Shown: positions 11,701 through 22,825 of the stretch, one piece after another
Layout: each line of letters starts with the position of its first letter
Numbering within the stretch: the stretch's first letter is position 1
NCBI RefSeq assembly: GCF_008831285.2
Contig: NC_045142.1
Span: forward strand, 7,974,713-8,038,712
Direction: 5' to 3'
Length of the DNA: 64,000 bases
Source: Nymphaea colorata
Lineage: Eukaryota; Streptophyta; Magnoliopsida; Nymphaeales; Nymphaeaceae
The notes under the pieces: generated by a model
Told to the model about the DNA's origin: nothing
Database searches by the model: none
Seen by the model: only the letters and a program-made list of their open reading frames with translations
Position numbers and translations under genes: made by a program

Positions 11701-13726
11701 GTTAAATTTATCGAATATCAAAAGCTCCACCCAACTGTCTAGACTTTAGGCAGTTTGTAAAGACCTAGTTGAAGGAGGTAAACAGTTTGACGCTGGATGC
11801 ATCTATTAGCATAATGTGGGGTAGGCGCTGCTTGGCCCCAGCTTGGCCTATTCAAACTTATATTCATATTAGATGTTATTCCATCGCAATGATATTTTTT
11901 CTTGGATTTTATCAGACTCGAGTACAAGCATCTACTCTATCATTTCCAGAACTTGTAAGGAAACTTCCAGAGATTGGATTGCGAGGACTATACAGGGGTT
12001 CCATACCTGCTATTCTTGGACAATTTTCCAGGTATCTTTGTTGGACGGTTGTTTCAAATTGTGTCTAGTTCTTTGTGTATGTATGCTTTTATCTTATAGC
12101 ATTGCACCTTTAACTACAGCCATGGATTGCGTACTGGAATCTTTGAAGCTAGCAAACTTTTATTAACGAATGTTGCTCCAACAGTTCCTGAAATTCAGGT
12201 AATTAATATTTCCATGTGTTGTTCTGTTGGTTCTACATACTATCTAGCTATAAGAACTATACATTTTACATTTGTTTGGATCACGTGTATCTGACCTTCT
12301 AAATTCAACCTATATGGCATGGTTGGTAGGATGTTTTCGGAACTTGAGGAGGTAATATGTCCCTAGGTTTTTCACGAGCTTAAAAAACCATTGGCCCTGA
12401 ATATGCCAAACCTTTCAGGTCACATTTTCAAATATGGAATATGCCTTCCATCTTGCGGAAAAATCCGTGCCAATCACATCTTCAGGATCATATTGAGTTA
12501 AACAGCTTGCACCTATCATTTTCCTTCTCGATGGTACCTGCAGTCAGTATTTGGACATTTTGGAACTCCCATTTCCTGCTCCTTTTGACGTTCTATGTTC
12601 CATCCTGCTTCGTCTTGCCAGTTTACTAGCTTGTTGATCCCTGTACTGTTTTGCTAGACCTTGATTTCTGCCATTGGTATGTGATTGGTTCCTGAAAGAG
12701 TATGTATATATTTCACAGTATTGCTCATGGCACTTTAAAGCCTATTTTTGTGGTGTTATTGCAGATCCAGTCACTTGCCTCTTTCTGCAGCACCATTCTT
12801 GGAACAGCTGTCCGAATCCCTTGTGAAGTGCTGAAGCAGAGGTTACAGGCTGGCATTTTTGACAATGTGGGAGATGCATTAATTGGCACCTTGCAGCAGG
12901 ATGGTTTGAAAGGTTTCTTCCGTGGAACTGGGGCTACACTATGTAGGGAGGTTCCGTTCTATGTTGCTGGCATGGGATTGTATGCGGAAGCAAAAAAGGT
13001 ATTGCTAATTTGTGTAGTTTAGTGCTTTTTTTGGCATAATCCTCTTGAAATCTAGTTCTTTCCTTATTATGTGTATGGGGCTGTAGTAATAAGGAATGTT
13101 ACGCATTTCCCAAAATTTGAGAGCTATCACTTTTCTGTTTTGCAGGGAGATTAACCGACATCTCCCAGCTTCTGTTTGGTTAATAGATATTTGTGTTCTT
13201 GAATTTACTAGAACAACTCAATACTGATTTTTATTATTGATTACATGTTTGTTTATGAATTTCTTTTCATCTCTGTCCGTTTTCCCCCATCGTGACTAAG
13301 AGCGAAGGAAGTATATTTGGTCAATCGCAATGGGTATCCATGTTTTTGGTTCTTATATGATTTCTCCATTTTCAGGCGACTCAGCAGATCCTCAGGCGTG
13401 AACTTGAACCTTGGGAGACAATTGTGGTTGGTGCCCTATCTGGTGGTCTTGCTGCTGTTGTCACCACTCCGTTTGATGTTATGAAGACAAGAACGATGAC
13501 TGCTCCACAAGGTGTTCCAGTAACAATGACAACAATAGCTTTCTCAATCCTGCGCAATGAGGGCCCTCTGGGTCTGTTCAAGGGAGCAGTTCCAAGGTTT
13601 TTCTGGATTGCACCTCTTGGAGCTATGAATTTTGCTGGCTACGAGTTGGCAAAGAAAGCAATGATTAAAAAAGATAATTCGACTGAAGAAACTACCAAAG
13701 AACAGTTGCTGATAAAGGCGAGATAA
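5753..13726 (+). CDS. SAMTL: EF-hand mitochondrial carrier family protein, SAMTL-like, 7 exons, 874 aa
   Basis: Exons: 5753-7034, 8133-8550, 9199-9343, 11916-12031, 12120-12198, 12765-12998, 13376-13726. All junctions are GT-AG and join in one frame. Residues 1-427 are a long soluble region. An EF-hand follows at about 436-447 (loop D-R-D-G-D-G-Q-V-T-L-E-D), then a mitochondrial carrier domain from about residue 570. Its three signature helices are visible: PIDSMK, PCEVLK and PFDVMK, each followed by TR or QR. The architecture and blocks such as FRGTGATLCREVP and LGAMNFAGYELAKKA match the Arabidopsis SAM-transporter-like protein At2g35800, about 820 aa. Family knowledge suggests an organelle-membrane transporter; the substrate is not shown by sequence. 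The start at 5753 is preceded by GGG and followed by an INSFNVMKEALVPLE block typical of the family N-terminus. Confidence 0.93.
9344..11915 (+). other. Large intron 3 of the carrier gene, with a repeat insertion
   Basis: This 2.6-kb intron is far larger than its neighbours (88-1098 bp). Its 9880-10150 part has CCTAGGTGC and CACCTAGGCACCTAAGCC words near one end and CCACCTAAGCGG and CTGCTTAGGG words near the other, around a T-rich core. This resembles the CCTAGGC-rich ends of the elements at 30469 and 63041 and is probably a decayed transposon. No coding sequence is recognised in the intron. Confidence 0.5.
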
Positions 13727-16170
13727 ATATGCCGATGCAAGAATACCATCGTGCTGCCAGTCAAATTTTTTTATGGATATGTTCTGGCGGCCTGTATCTG
13801 CATTCTATGAGTGTACATTGCGGTCTATGGCACATAGATGTGCTGTATCTGCATTCTATGAGTGTACATTGCGGTCTATGGCACATAGATATGCTGTTAA
13901 CAGCTTGCATATAAACGATCTAAAGATGTCTGTAAATTGTCTCTATCAATATGTTCTTAGGCAAGCTTGATCAGCAGTGCCTCCTTTACCTATAGCACAC
14001 GGGTGGCATCTGCAGGTCATTATCATGTATATACAGGAAGATGAGCTGCGAAATTGTGTTTTTTCATCGGAAAATGTTAATGTTCATTCCAAGTCCTTCA
14101 TTTTTTTATTTGGATTTTGTTGTCACCATATGAATGTATTTAATAAATCGCAGTATACGTGAAAGTCATAAGCAAATGATAATGGCCACATTTGTGGTTT
14201 GAGTAACGGATGTAACCAGCAAGCTTAAGCTAAAGTGCTTTATTTCCTGGTGGATTTTGGGTGTTGTCTATCCCATTTAGCTATATCTGATAGATTGAAG
14301 ACCTGGCAACGCACGGTGCATAAACCTTTGGGACAAGCTTACCAGCCAGGGTGTTTTTATGAGAGTGGACTAAGGTTGTAGAAGCAAAAGTCGCTAATGC
14401 ATGCAATGCGTTAAAATGAATAAAGCCTCTCAAGTTTATCGCCAAAGGACTCCTGACCCTCTCAAAAGAAACTAATAAAGTATATCAGATTAACGAACCT
14501 GACGGTTAGCAAAAGTCATGCCACAGGGATGCAGGAGTAAGCATCAGACCCAACTGGGGACCGGTACTTGTGCATCTTTGTTACCAAGCCTGAAAATTTA
14601 GTGGGCGTACACAGGATATGAGTTGAAAGGGCAGCCTTCTTGAAATCAGTAATAATTATTGGAAATACGTCTCCAATTTTCCCACCATACCAGTCCATCG
14701 AATCTAGAAGGCTAAAATTTGCTAGTCTAATTATTAAGAATGGTGAAGGTTTATGAAGAAACAAGCCTTGAAGAATAATAGAGTAAGCAATAAAATGGCT
14801 GAAATCGATACCAAACCGATAATAGGTAGCCTGCTGCTTCATGCAACTTCCACAGGAGCCATACTTATGCCCTTTCCTGACGCCATTCGTTCAGGCAACC
14901 AGTGGATTGCTTGGTATCTTCTCCCCTTGGTTGTTTTATCCGTTAGATGGGTACACCTAAGTTTCCTCCAGGGCATTTCATGCTTCAGATGGAGAGAAAA
15001 ACCCAGACAATAGACATTTATATCAGAAGTTGCTGCGTACTTTCGGAAAACTGCTGCCGGGGTTAACCCTGGATTTCATTAAAACAAAATTAGGGTTAAC
15101 ATGTACAAAACAAAATGGGGATCAAGAAGATCCTATCCTTTTATAAACAGCCCCAGAAAGGTAGCCAATCTATAGGTGGCCGACGCCAAACTTTATAGAA
15201 TTCTGTTTTATCAAAACAGTTCGACAGGTGGAAAGTTACAGTGCAGGAAAGCCTCTAGCGAACACTACCCTTTGTCTTCAGGTTATCACACCAATCATAA
15301 AAAGAGAGGAGATGGTGGCCCTGGTTAGACGTGCTCTTCACATGAATAGACATCTATAGGATCCTACCAAGAGATCCACGTCCTCTCGCTACTCATCGTC
15401 ACCATGTGATCTAAAAGGTGGTGGTTTAATGGCGCTCTTCACAGCAACAGGACTCAACCATGTTAGGAATATAAGAAAAAGAAAGGATTGCCATACTATG
15501 GCTGAACTGTACAATCCCTGGGCACCCAAACTGCTTTCATTGAGTCTTGTACCTAGATCACCTTGACAATGCACATGGTCGAACATGGGTTGATTTGACA
15601 TCTGATATAACTTTAGTCCCAATCTGACCTGATGCACCACATTTTCAGGGCAAACGTTTCGTGACCAGCTAGGTAGTTAGATATGGAATGATGCTGCACA
15701 ACACGAACTTGAAGCCTTACATTATGCTAGTAGTTTTCCTGCCATCCCGTAGCTGGGGGAGAAGAGCAGCTGAGTCCTGCTTCCAGCTTTCAAATGTAGA
15801 CCAGAAGCCTCCTCCTCTCAGTAAAAGTTGGGAAGTTAGCCAATTTGGTAGGACCATGGCCCATTTTCTCAATCCCCCTCTAAGAAGAGATGCCATTAAA
15901 AAATCAGCATCACCAGGTGCTTACGATGCCACCAAAAGACTGACTAATTTGTTAAACAATAAATCGAGGACATGCATTATGCTGCAGTTAAGGGCTTCAT
16001 GAGCCTCTAATAGATATATGTTCGGTAAAATCTCTCTAACATGGAATACCATGAGGAGAAAAAAAAATCTGAACAAGGCACTGTATATCACATTTTATTT
16101 GCAAACAAAATATGAAAGGAACTCAGGAAGCAGCTAGGACCAGTTATTTTGCCGATTCAACCAACAGGGA
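13727..16170. other. Convergent intergenic region between the carrier and ATP synthase d genes
   Basis: This contains both 3' UTRs and about 2 kb of unassigned DNA. One minus-strand frame (15389-15640, 83 aa) starts with ATG, has a hydrophobic stretch (SSAIVWQSFLFLIFLTWL) and ends FRSHGDDE. I do not recognise it, and frames just upstream are interrupted, so it is not called as a gene. Nothing else is supported. Confidence 0.4.
13792..13893 (+). repeat. 51-bp tandem duplication in the carrier 3' UTR
   Basis: A unit starting CTGTATCTGCATTCTATGAG is present twice (13792-13842 and 13843-13893), and the only difference I see is G versus A near the end. It lies 66 bases after the stop codon, in the presumed 3' UTR. 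Confidence 0.9.
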
Positions 16171-19100
16171 TCAGTAACCCCAGTAATCATTTCGAATTTC
16201 ATCATCAAACTTCTTTTTGAGCTCAGGATGCTTCTCAAAGTATTCATTAGCCGTCATCGTGCTGATCTTTTTCTGCCAGGATGAATAAATTCTCGGTCAT
16301 GTCTCAAGAAAGTAGCATGTCAAAGTATGTAGTAGCAATTGGATGCTGATTACTAACCTTTAACTCCTGGACTTCCGCAATTTCTTTCTCCAATCTTTCA
16401 GATTCTTTTAGTGATTTCTCCTCAGCTTCTTTGAGTTCCACCAACTGTAACACACAAAATTTTCACAAAGACAAGTTCCCAATAAAGCTGCAGCAAAGAA
16501 AAAAATATCTTCGTGTCTCTTAGAAGTAAAAGAAAAGTAGATCTCAATCAAAACTTGGTAACGGTTTCAGTTTCTTATGCACAGGAAACAAGAGGAGGAT
16601 CCCACAGAAGAGTTTACAGAAAACCATCTGCACAAAATGCATCAGCAACATATAAACCCTCAATCTGGTATAACGGCACCAGCACATTTCATACCTAATA
16701 TATTGAGAAAGGAATACTTCTACTATAACAGCATAATATCGGCAAAAATGTTCCTTTGATTGATTAAAAATTCCTACTAATAGCATCTTCTTCAGCATTA
16801 ATGGCAGCTAAAAACATCACTAAGAGAGGCAATAATGGAACAGTTTCAGTGCATGCTTTTATGAGTTTCACCACGTTCAGAAGTCAAGACGGACCATATA
16901 TAAGACAAGGCTAACCATCAAAGAAACTTCATTACAACTTCCAAGCAGCTGGTAAATTTACCTAACAGAAAACATTGCAATTAAACATTCAAAAAATCCC
17001 TTCTGGTTTTAATAAGTTTTCTTCTTACCAAGGCATCAAACTTGGGTTTGTACTGCGGTGTCACTGTGTCCTCAAATTTGGGGATCTTTATGCCTGAAAA
17101 AAATGGTAGTTAAAAGCTTAAAACACAATAAAAGTTGTGTGCTTCGACTGCATAATCAAGAAGCGCACTGCATAATTCATTGCATGGCAAGGTTAAGGAT
17201 CAAAGAATTCATTCTTTAGCATATGAAGGAACAATAAATGAGATGCCGTAATGGTCTCTCTTCAGTGATGCTGCTTGCTTCTTAGCCCTGCAAGCCACCT
17301 TTTGCTATTCCATGCAGGTCAGGGTAACTCAAAACCATAGCCACAAATATCGCTATATTTTCGAAAATATAGCGATATTAATGAAGGAAATAAGGAAAAA
17401 ATTGTGATATATTGAAAAAACGTTAAAAATGAATTTATTGCAATTTTATCACGATTTTTTCACGATTTTTCATTTATTTTTTATTTCATTTTCTGTTTTT
17501 ATATTTTTCAATTTTTGTTTCAATGTTTTATTTCCTCTTGTTTTCGGTATTTGACATGACCTCCTAAATGCAAAGCAATACTTATTAGTTTTTCACTTCT
17601 TGAATTTTTACTTTAACATTTTCATCTTTTATTTAAAAAAAAAAACTCCGAGATTTTCGCAAAAAAAAAAAAATTTTGCCGAAAAAAAACCCGAGAACGA
17701 TATTTGTAGCTATGCTCAAAACCAAGTATATTAATTGCTTTAGGCCTCATTACTATCATCAGCTTCCAGAAAGAAAAAACCTACAAGTAATCACTTTAAA
17801 AGGAAAAAAGTTGCTCAAATTGAAGAAATAGGTGACAAGATCCATGTACTAATTCATGCAGTCAACCAAGGCTGAAACTCCCATGGCAAAATTACAAATG
17901 ACAGGACAGTTAGATAATTACGAATATGAAAAGCTCATGCTAACAAAAAGGTTATAAATAGAAACACTGAATACAAAAACATGATAACGTACTTGATGAA
18001 AAATTTAGAGCAAAGCCATGGATGAAGTTAAAACTCAAAGTACATGGACCAATTGAGGAGCAAGTTTGTCCAACTTTATAAAGAATCAGGTTATGAAGAC
18101 TGTTGGTTTGTTGTCATCACATGCTAGGTTTAGGCATTGCAAGACCAAGTAAGCGCTTGTCTGCCTAAGTATGTAATTCATGTACATGCACAAATAAATG
18201 TCTATATGTAATGTAAATACTTTTCTCAGTAACCAGAGAATGTTCCAAGACCATTTTATGACAGCAAGCATCTAAACTGTTTATTATGAAAAATGCAACT
18301 TACTCTCAAAGGCTTCTTTATACATGTCCACCAATCGAGAACCAATCCCTTTTCTGTAATAATCCCAGTCTATGGGCTCAGGTTCCTAAAAGGAAAGACA
18401 AAAAGACAAACAATTAAAATTTTAAATGGAAGGACTCGAGAAATAATGTGGAACAGGATTATCATGTCAAAATCAGGAATCAATGCAGAATATCAATTTA
18501 TTAATTATTGTATTAATCAGGACCAGTAAGCTCCCTGGTCATGCATGTCTCGGCCCATTTTCATTTTTGAAGAGGTTAGCAACCACCACCAAATTGCAGT
18601 GGTTTTTAATGGCTAGGTTGGTACAACTTTTATATGTTTAATGGTTTTCTACTTTTCTACTAATTTGTTACTTCTAGGCTTCTAGCTGCTCTATATCTGT
18701 AAAAAAATATAATATTGCTTGCACTCAAAATTGTATTTCATAAAATTCTAGCCATGTATGGAAGTGGACATTTGCCAAGATCCTACACCTCTAAGCAAGA
18801 ATTACTGTGTTCATATGAGGGAAAGTTCTGTCGTAAGATCCTACACCTCCATCCAATCACTCATACTCTATTTGCCAAGTTTAATTAATTGCATTCTCAT
18901 GTAGAGGGGCTAAGCAAATGTAGTCCTGACCAAATGTCACCTGGACGGGCCTGAAGGGAGCATGCACGACAATGTGACGGGCATGCAGGTGCGCTGCCGA
19001 TTCGGGAACGACGCGCCGGAATTGTCCGGACACACACCTGACCCAGGTCAAAGGTGAGTCGGGTGCCGTCAAAGTGCACGGATGTTATATTTGTCTGCAC

Positions 19101-22100
19101 TTTTAATTTTTAATTTTTTTTTTTCAAATTTCATTTCATAATCCCCAACGGGCCAGCAACGGGTTTCGTCTAGGAAACCCTATTTGAAGTGCTGCCGCTG
19201 TTCTGGGCTGTGCATCCCTCGCCCGACGACCTCTAGCGACAGCCTCTTGTTCAGCCGGTGCTTTTCCTGCTATTGCTACTGTGTTCTGGCAACTGTGACA
19301 GCTAGCCTCTTGTCCAGCTACAACTCCTTTGGCGACAACTTTCGTCCAGCAATAGCCTCCAGCAATGTTTATTTCTCCAGCAAAAAAAAACGAAATTAAG
19401 TTTACGGATTTTTTATTTTCCTTGTTTATTCTCTAAAATTTAGGGCTTTAGTGTAATTCGTGGTTGCCTAATCTAATTTCTCAATTAATCTTCTTCATAA
19501 TCTTCAATCGGTGTTGTTCTTATGATCTTACCAATTTCTTTTATGCCGAACCGGTGATGTACCCTTCATTTCACCATCTTGTTTCTGCCCTATTCTCCAT
19601 GCTGTTTTATCTTTTCACCAAGCCTATTGATCCTCTTTTCACTAATTTTTCTGCGGTGCATGTAGTGCTGACTTCATTCACTGGATGAACTAGTAATCCT
19701 ATAACCTCTATGGGTTTACATGCTACCGAATGACTCAATGGGGCTGAAAGTTTAATAAATATGCAATTTCTGGTGCTCCTTCTTAGTTATATATTAGTTA
19801 TAGTTTTTTTGTTTGTGCTTGTAGGAGTTTTAAGTCTAACAAATCCTTATGAGTCTAATACTAATGATTAATCTTTGATTTCTACCAACTATTTTTGTTC
19901 GTTTTTGTTTAGTTTCGGTTGAAACTATATATATATAGATCCACACCCTAGTCCCTGTATTTGTTATCACACATGTTGAGATCCCAGTTTATAAATTTAA
20001 GTTGATAGAATCCTATATATTTTTCAACATCACAAATCAAAGTCATCGGTCCCAAAGATCAATATAACACAATCATTAGATATTAGGCTTGCATATTTTT
20101 GTATCTAAAGAACTACAGATATTGCATTCGGAAGAAAACACAACAAATTCTATGATACATGTTGTCCAAACCAAAGCCTACGTAGTCCAAAATCCAAATC
20201 ATAACTCCAATATAAGTCAATAAAGCTCTTCAAAGCTCTGTTGGAACTAGTTGATCAAAGCAGTCAAAGAAAACTAGTTTAAGTCACAGCATATGCAATC
20301 ACTTCTCTGGGTCCTGAATATAAAATGCTTTCTTATCATCTATTAAGGGGCAACATTCTCGATAGACTGTTAAAATGAAGACATATTGTCATGAACTAAG
20401 AATAGGTTGGAAAGAGACAAGGTACCATGCCATGGCAGATGAAATGCAAATACGAGGACAAGAACATTCTTAAATTTTCTATCATATTTTCTTAAAGAGG
20501 TTATGTTTTTTAAATCCACTGATTTGTCAAATCCTCCAATGACAATTAATATTTGTTTGAGCTTTGAAATAGGCCTAATGTTGTGCAATTTATCATCAAT
20601 AATGCAGCAAATTATAAAGCTGAAAGTAGAAGATTGGGTTCCTTCTTTTGGACTTCATGCACTAGTCATTGCATCAATTTTACGCTTAAAGATCTTGGTG
20701 AAGTAGATGAGATGAGATCAACAATTGAATGAGATGTTTTCATATAATGAATGGGCTGTATATACTATATCTATATCCAGGATCCACATGCATATCAGAG
20801 AAACTCTGAAGTAGTGGATATTGCACTAAATAGTCAGTTTTGCAAATCACATCTTAAATTATTGCAAATCAATACAAACTTGGTCAAAGTTATGACATTG
20901 GAGCAAGCGAAAGAGGAAACAGAGGAGCATCTCAAAGAAAAAAGATGTTGTATATGCCTACTAGACGGATTATAGATGAGTGTGTGAACTGGGCAATTTC
21001 ATCATGTATACATACATATTTGTACAAAATACATATAGAAAGCATACATTTGTACATAGAATGGTCAAACATTAGTTGGCTAACTAGAAAGCCAGGTAGC
21101 TGCTAGCTGGGCCAACTAGTTGCTCGTTTGACAACATAGTCACTCGTTTGACAACATAGGTAACTCAATCGGCTAGTTGGGATTTTGACTAAAAAGCTGG
21201 TTCCAAACAAATTGAGCACACCATTAGGAAAGATCCCATCTGCAGTTCCACCTTTACAAAGGTACCAAAAACAATAAAGTGTAATGGCTTAAGTTGATGA
21301 TGTCATAGAATGCAATCTACACCTGATTTTTGAATTTTCTTTTCCATCAAACCTCTAGGTTTGGACAACACGACCACAACTGCATGGTCAGGGTCTTAGA
21401 AAACCTATCAGGATTATGTCAAAATGCTGAACAGCACACCTCAAGTTTCTCAAAATTGCTTCCCACCTGTGGCTGTACAGCCGCCTGTGTCAATGCAACG
21501 TGGCCTGTAATACATTTCATATCATTGTTGATTGTTGATCATGTTTTGTTGTCATTTTGTTTGTTTAATTAGCATGATAGATGCTTTCCAATTTTTAAAA
21601 TAATTTCATGTGAAATACGTTCTGCGCTTCAAAAAATGTTTTCACTTATACGGTCCAATCACTTCGATTCATCTTTTGCTTTCACAATACTGAAAAATCG
21701 TCTATTTTCAGAGCCATATTTAGACTTCCATTCAAAAGATAACCCAGACAAAGGAAATAATAGACCATGTAGAGCATCCACCATTCAAATGGATATTAGA
21801 TGAAAACAGCTATAATCTAAAACGCAGCCGAAGGAAACAAAACATAAATTGAATGCCACTATTTTACCCAGAGAAACATTAGACTAATGAAAATCCACAT
21901 GACCAATCGTCAATTCTCGCACAACGAAGTAAAACCACATTGACATGCAAAAGAATAGCCGCGCGAAAACAAACCATCTCCGGATAACAAAGATTCCATT
22001 TGTATCTAAAAACCCCAAATTCAAAGGCGAGATCGGCGCTTGAAGAACATGATGTTGCGATTGCATTAAGGTTTCATCCTAACTGCTGAATCCACTTTTG

Positions 22101-22465
22101 ATGCATCCAGAAAAAGCCCCGAACCCTATGTCAAGAAAGCAACAGCAACAAAAAATTGATAGCCCTCGTCTCGTAATCCTACCAAATTCCTCACATTTGT
22201 TTCCGATACAATGAAGGCCATCAAAGGAACCTAATTGTCGCATAATTCTTATCAAATTATCGATGAAAGTACATTGACAACATACTGAACTTGTTCCACA
22301 GAGACCAAAAGTTATTTCTCGCATCTCAAGGAATCCAAAGAAAAATCGATCCCCGGAGAGCTAGGGGTGAAATCCCTTTCTCGTTCCTCGTGATGACACG
22401 ATCCGCGAAACTCAGCCGCTCTCCAGATTTATAATCGGAGAAAATGACTGCACAGAGTCATCAAC

Positions 22466-22515
<50 letters not shown>

Positions 22516-22686
22516 GCTAAATTTGGTCTGGAGGGTGTGATTGACCTCGTCGAAGGCGCGGCGGAGGTTGGCAAACTCCCGCCGGGCATCCTCAGTGACG
22601 AGGAGCTTGGCCATCCCCTCCCAGTCGATGGTCGCCCTCCCGGCCTTCGCCGCCATCTCTGCCACCTTCTTCCCGCTCCCGCTCAT
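16171..22686 (-). CDS. ATPQ: ATP synthase subunit d, mitochondrial, 5 exons, 169 aa
   Basis: Exons in transcript order: 22686-22513, 18385-18304, 17093-17029, 16444-16358, 16272-16171. All introns are GT-AG and the frame is intact. The protein starts MSGSGKKVAEMAAKAGR, contains IDWEGMAKLLVTEDARREF, EPEPIDWDYYRKGIG and YKPKFDALLVELKEAE, and ends EIRNDYWGY, matching plant subunit d along its whole length (Arabidopsis At3g52300, 168 aa). Subunit d is part of the peripheral stalk that holds the F1 head of ATP synthase in the inner mitochondrial membrane. An earlier in-frame ATG at 22803 would add 39 unrelated residues; the ATG at 22686 matches the family. Intron 1 is 4.1 kb and its donor abuts a GA microsatellite. 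Confidence 0.95.
17336..17714. mobile_element. 379-bp MITE with inverted ends, 8-bp duplication and a 34-nt perfect palindrome
   Basis: The element begins CATAGCCACAAATATCG and ends CGATATTTGTAGCTATG, a 17-bp terminal inverted repeat with one mismatch. It is flanked by CTCAAAAC on both sides (17328-17335 and 17715-17722), an exact 8-bp target-site duplication. A perfect 34-nt palindrome (17346-17379, centre TTCGAA) overlaps the left end. The interior is T-rich with no open frame. It lies in intron 2 of the ATP synthase d gene. The 8-bp duplication fits hAT-type transposition; a 9-bp reading would fit Mutator-like. Confidence 0.8.
18386..22512 (-). other. Intron 1 of ATP synthase d (4.1 kb)
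   Basis: No gene is recognised inside. A GC-richer patch (18940-19080) and an open stretch (19184-19399) stand out by composition but match nothing I know. A 21060-21200 patch repeats CTAGCTGG, CTAGTTG and CTCGTTTGACAACATAG words, suggesting repeat origin. The remainder is AT-rich. Confidence 0.45.
22468..22511. repeat. (GA)22 microsatellite at a splice donor
   Basis: There are 44 bases of pure GA repeat. On the minus strand it reads (TC)22 and begins at the second base of intron 1 of the ATP synthase d gene, directly after CAG|G. Confidence 0.95.
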
Positions 22687-22818
22687 CTTCCTTCTTTCCT
22701 TGCCCCCCTTCCTCTTCTTCCCCTCCGCTGCCTCTGGGCGCACTCGAATCTCCCCGCTAGAATGTGGGAAGAGCCAAAATCCAGAAGGGGACTGACCCGG
22801 CATGGCGCAGGGAAAACG

Positions 22819-22825
22819 AAACCCT
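22819..22825 (-). promoter_or_regulatory. Telo-box upstream of ATP synthase d
   Basis: AAACCCT on the plus strand (AGGGTTT on the coding strand) lies 133 bases upstream of the start codon. Telo-boxes are frequent in promoters of plant mitochondrial and translation genes. This is a motif match only. Confidence 0.35.

Noticed and set aside
15389-15640. 83-codon minus-strand frame with a hydrophobic segment
   Set aside because: It starts with ATG, but there is no family match, no clear splice partners and no promoter; recorded only as an unrecognised frame.
22468-22511. Regular repeats considered as a CRISPR-like array
   Set aside because: They are simple microsatellites without spacers in a plant nuclear genome.
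22429-22512. Coding extension of ATP synthase d exon 1 through the GA repeat
   Set aside because: The frame beyond the donor is only a Ser-Leu microsatellite translation; homologues continue with EPEPIDWDYYRKG, found in exon 2.
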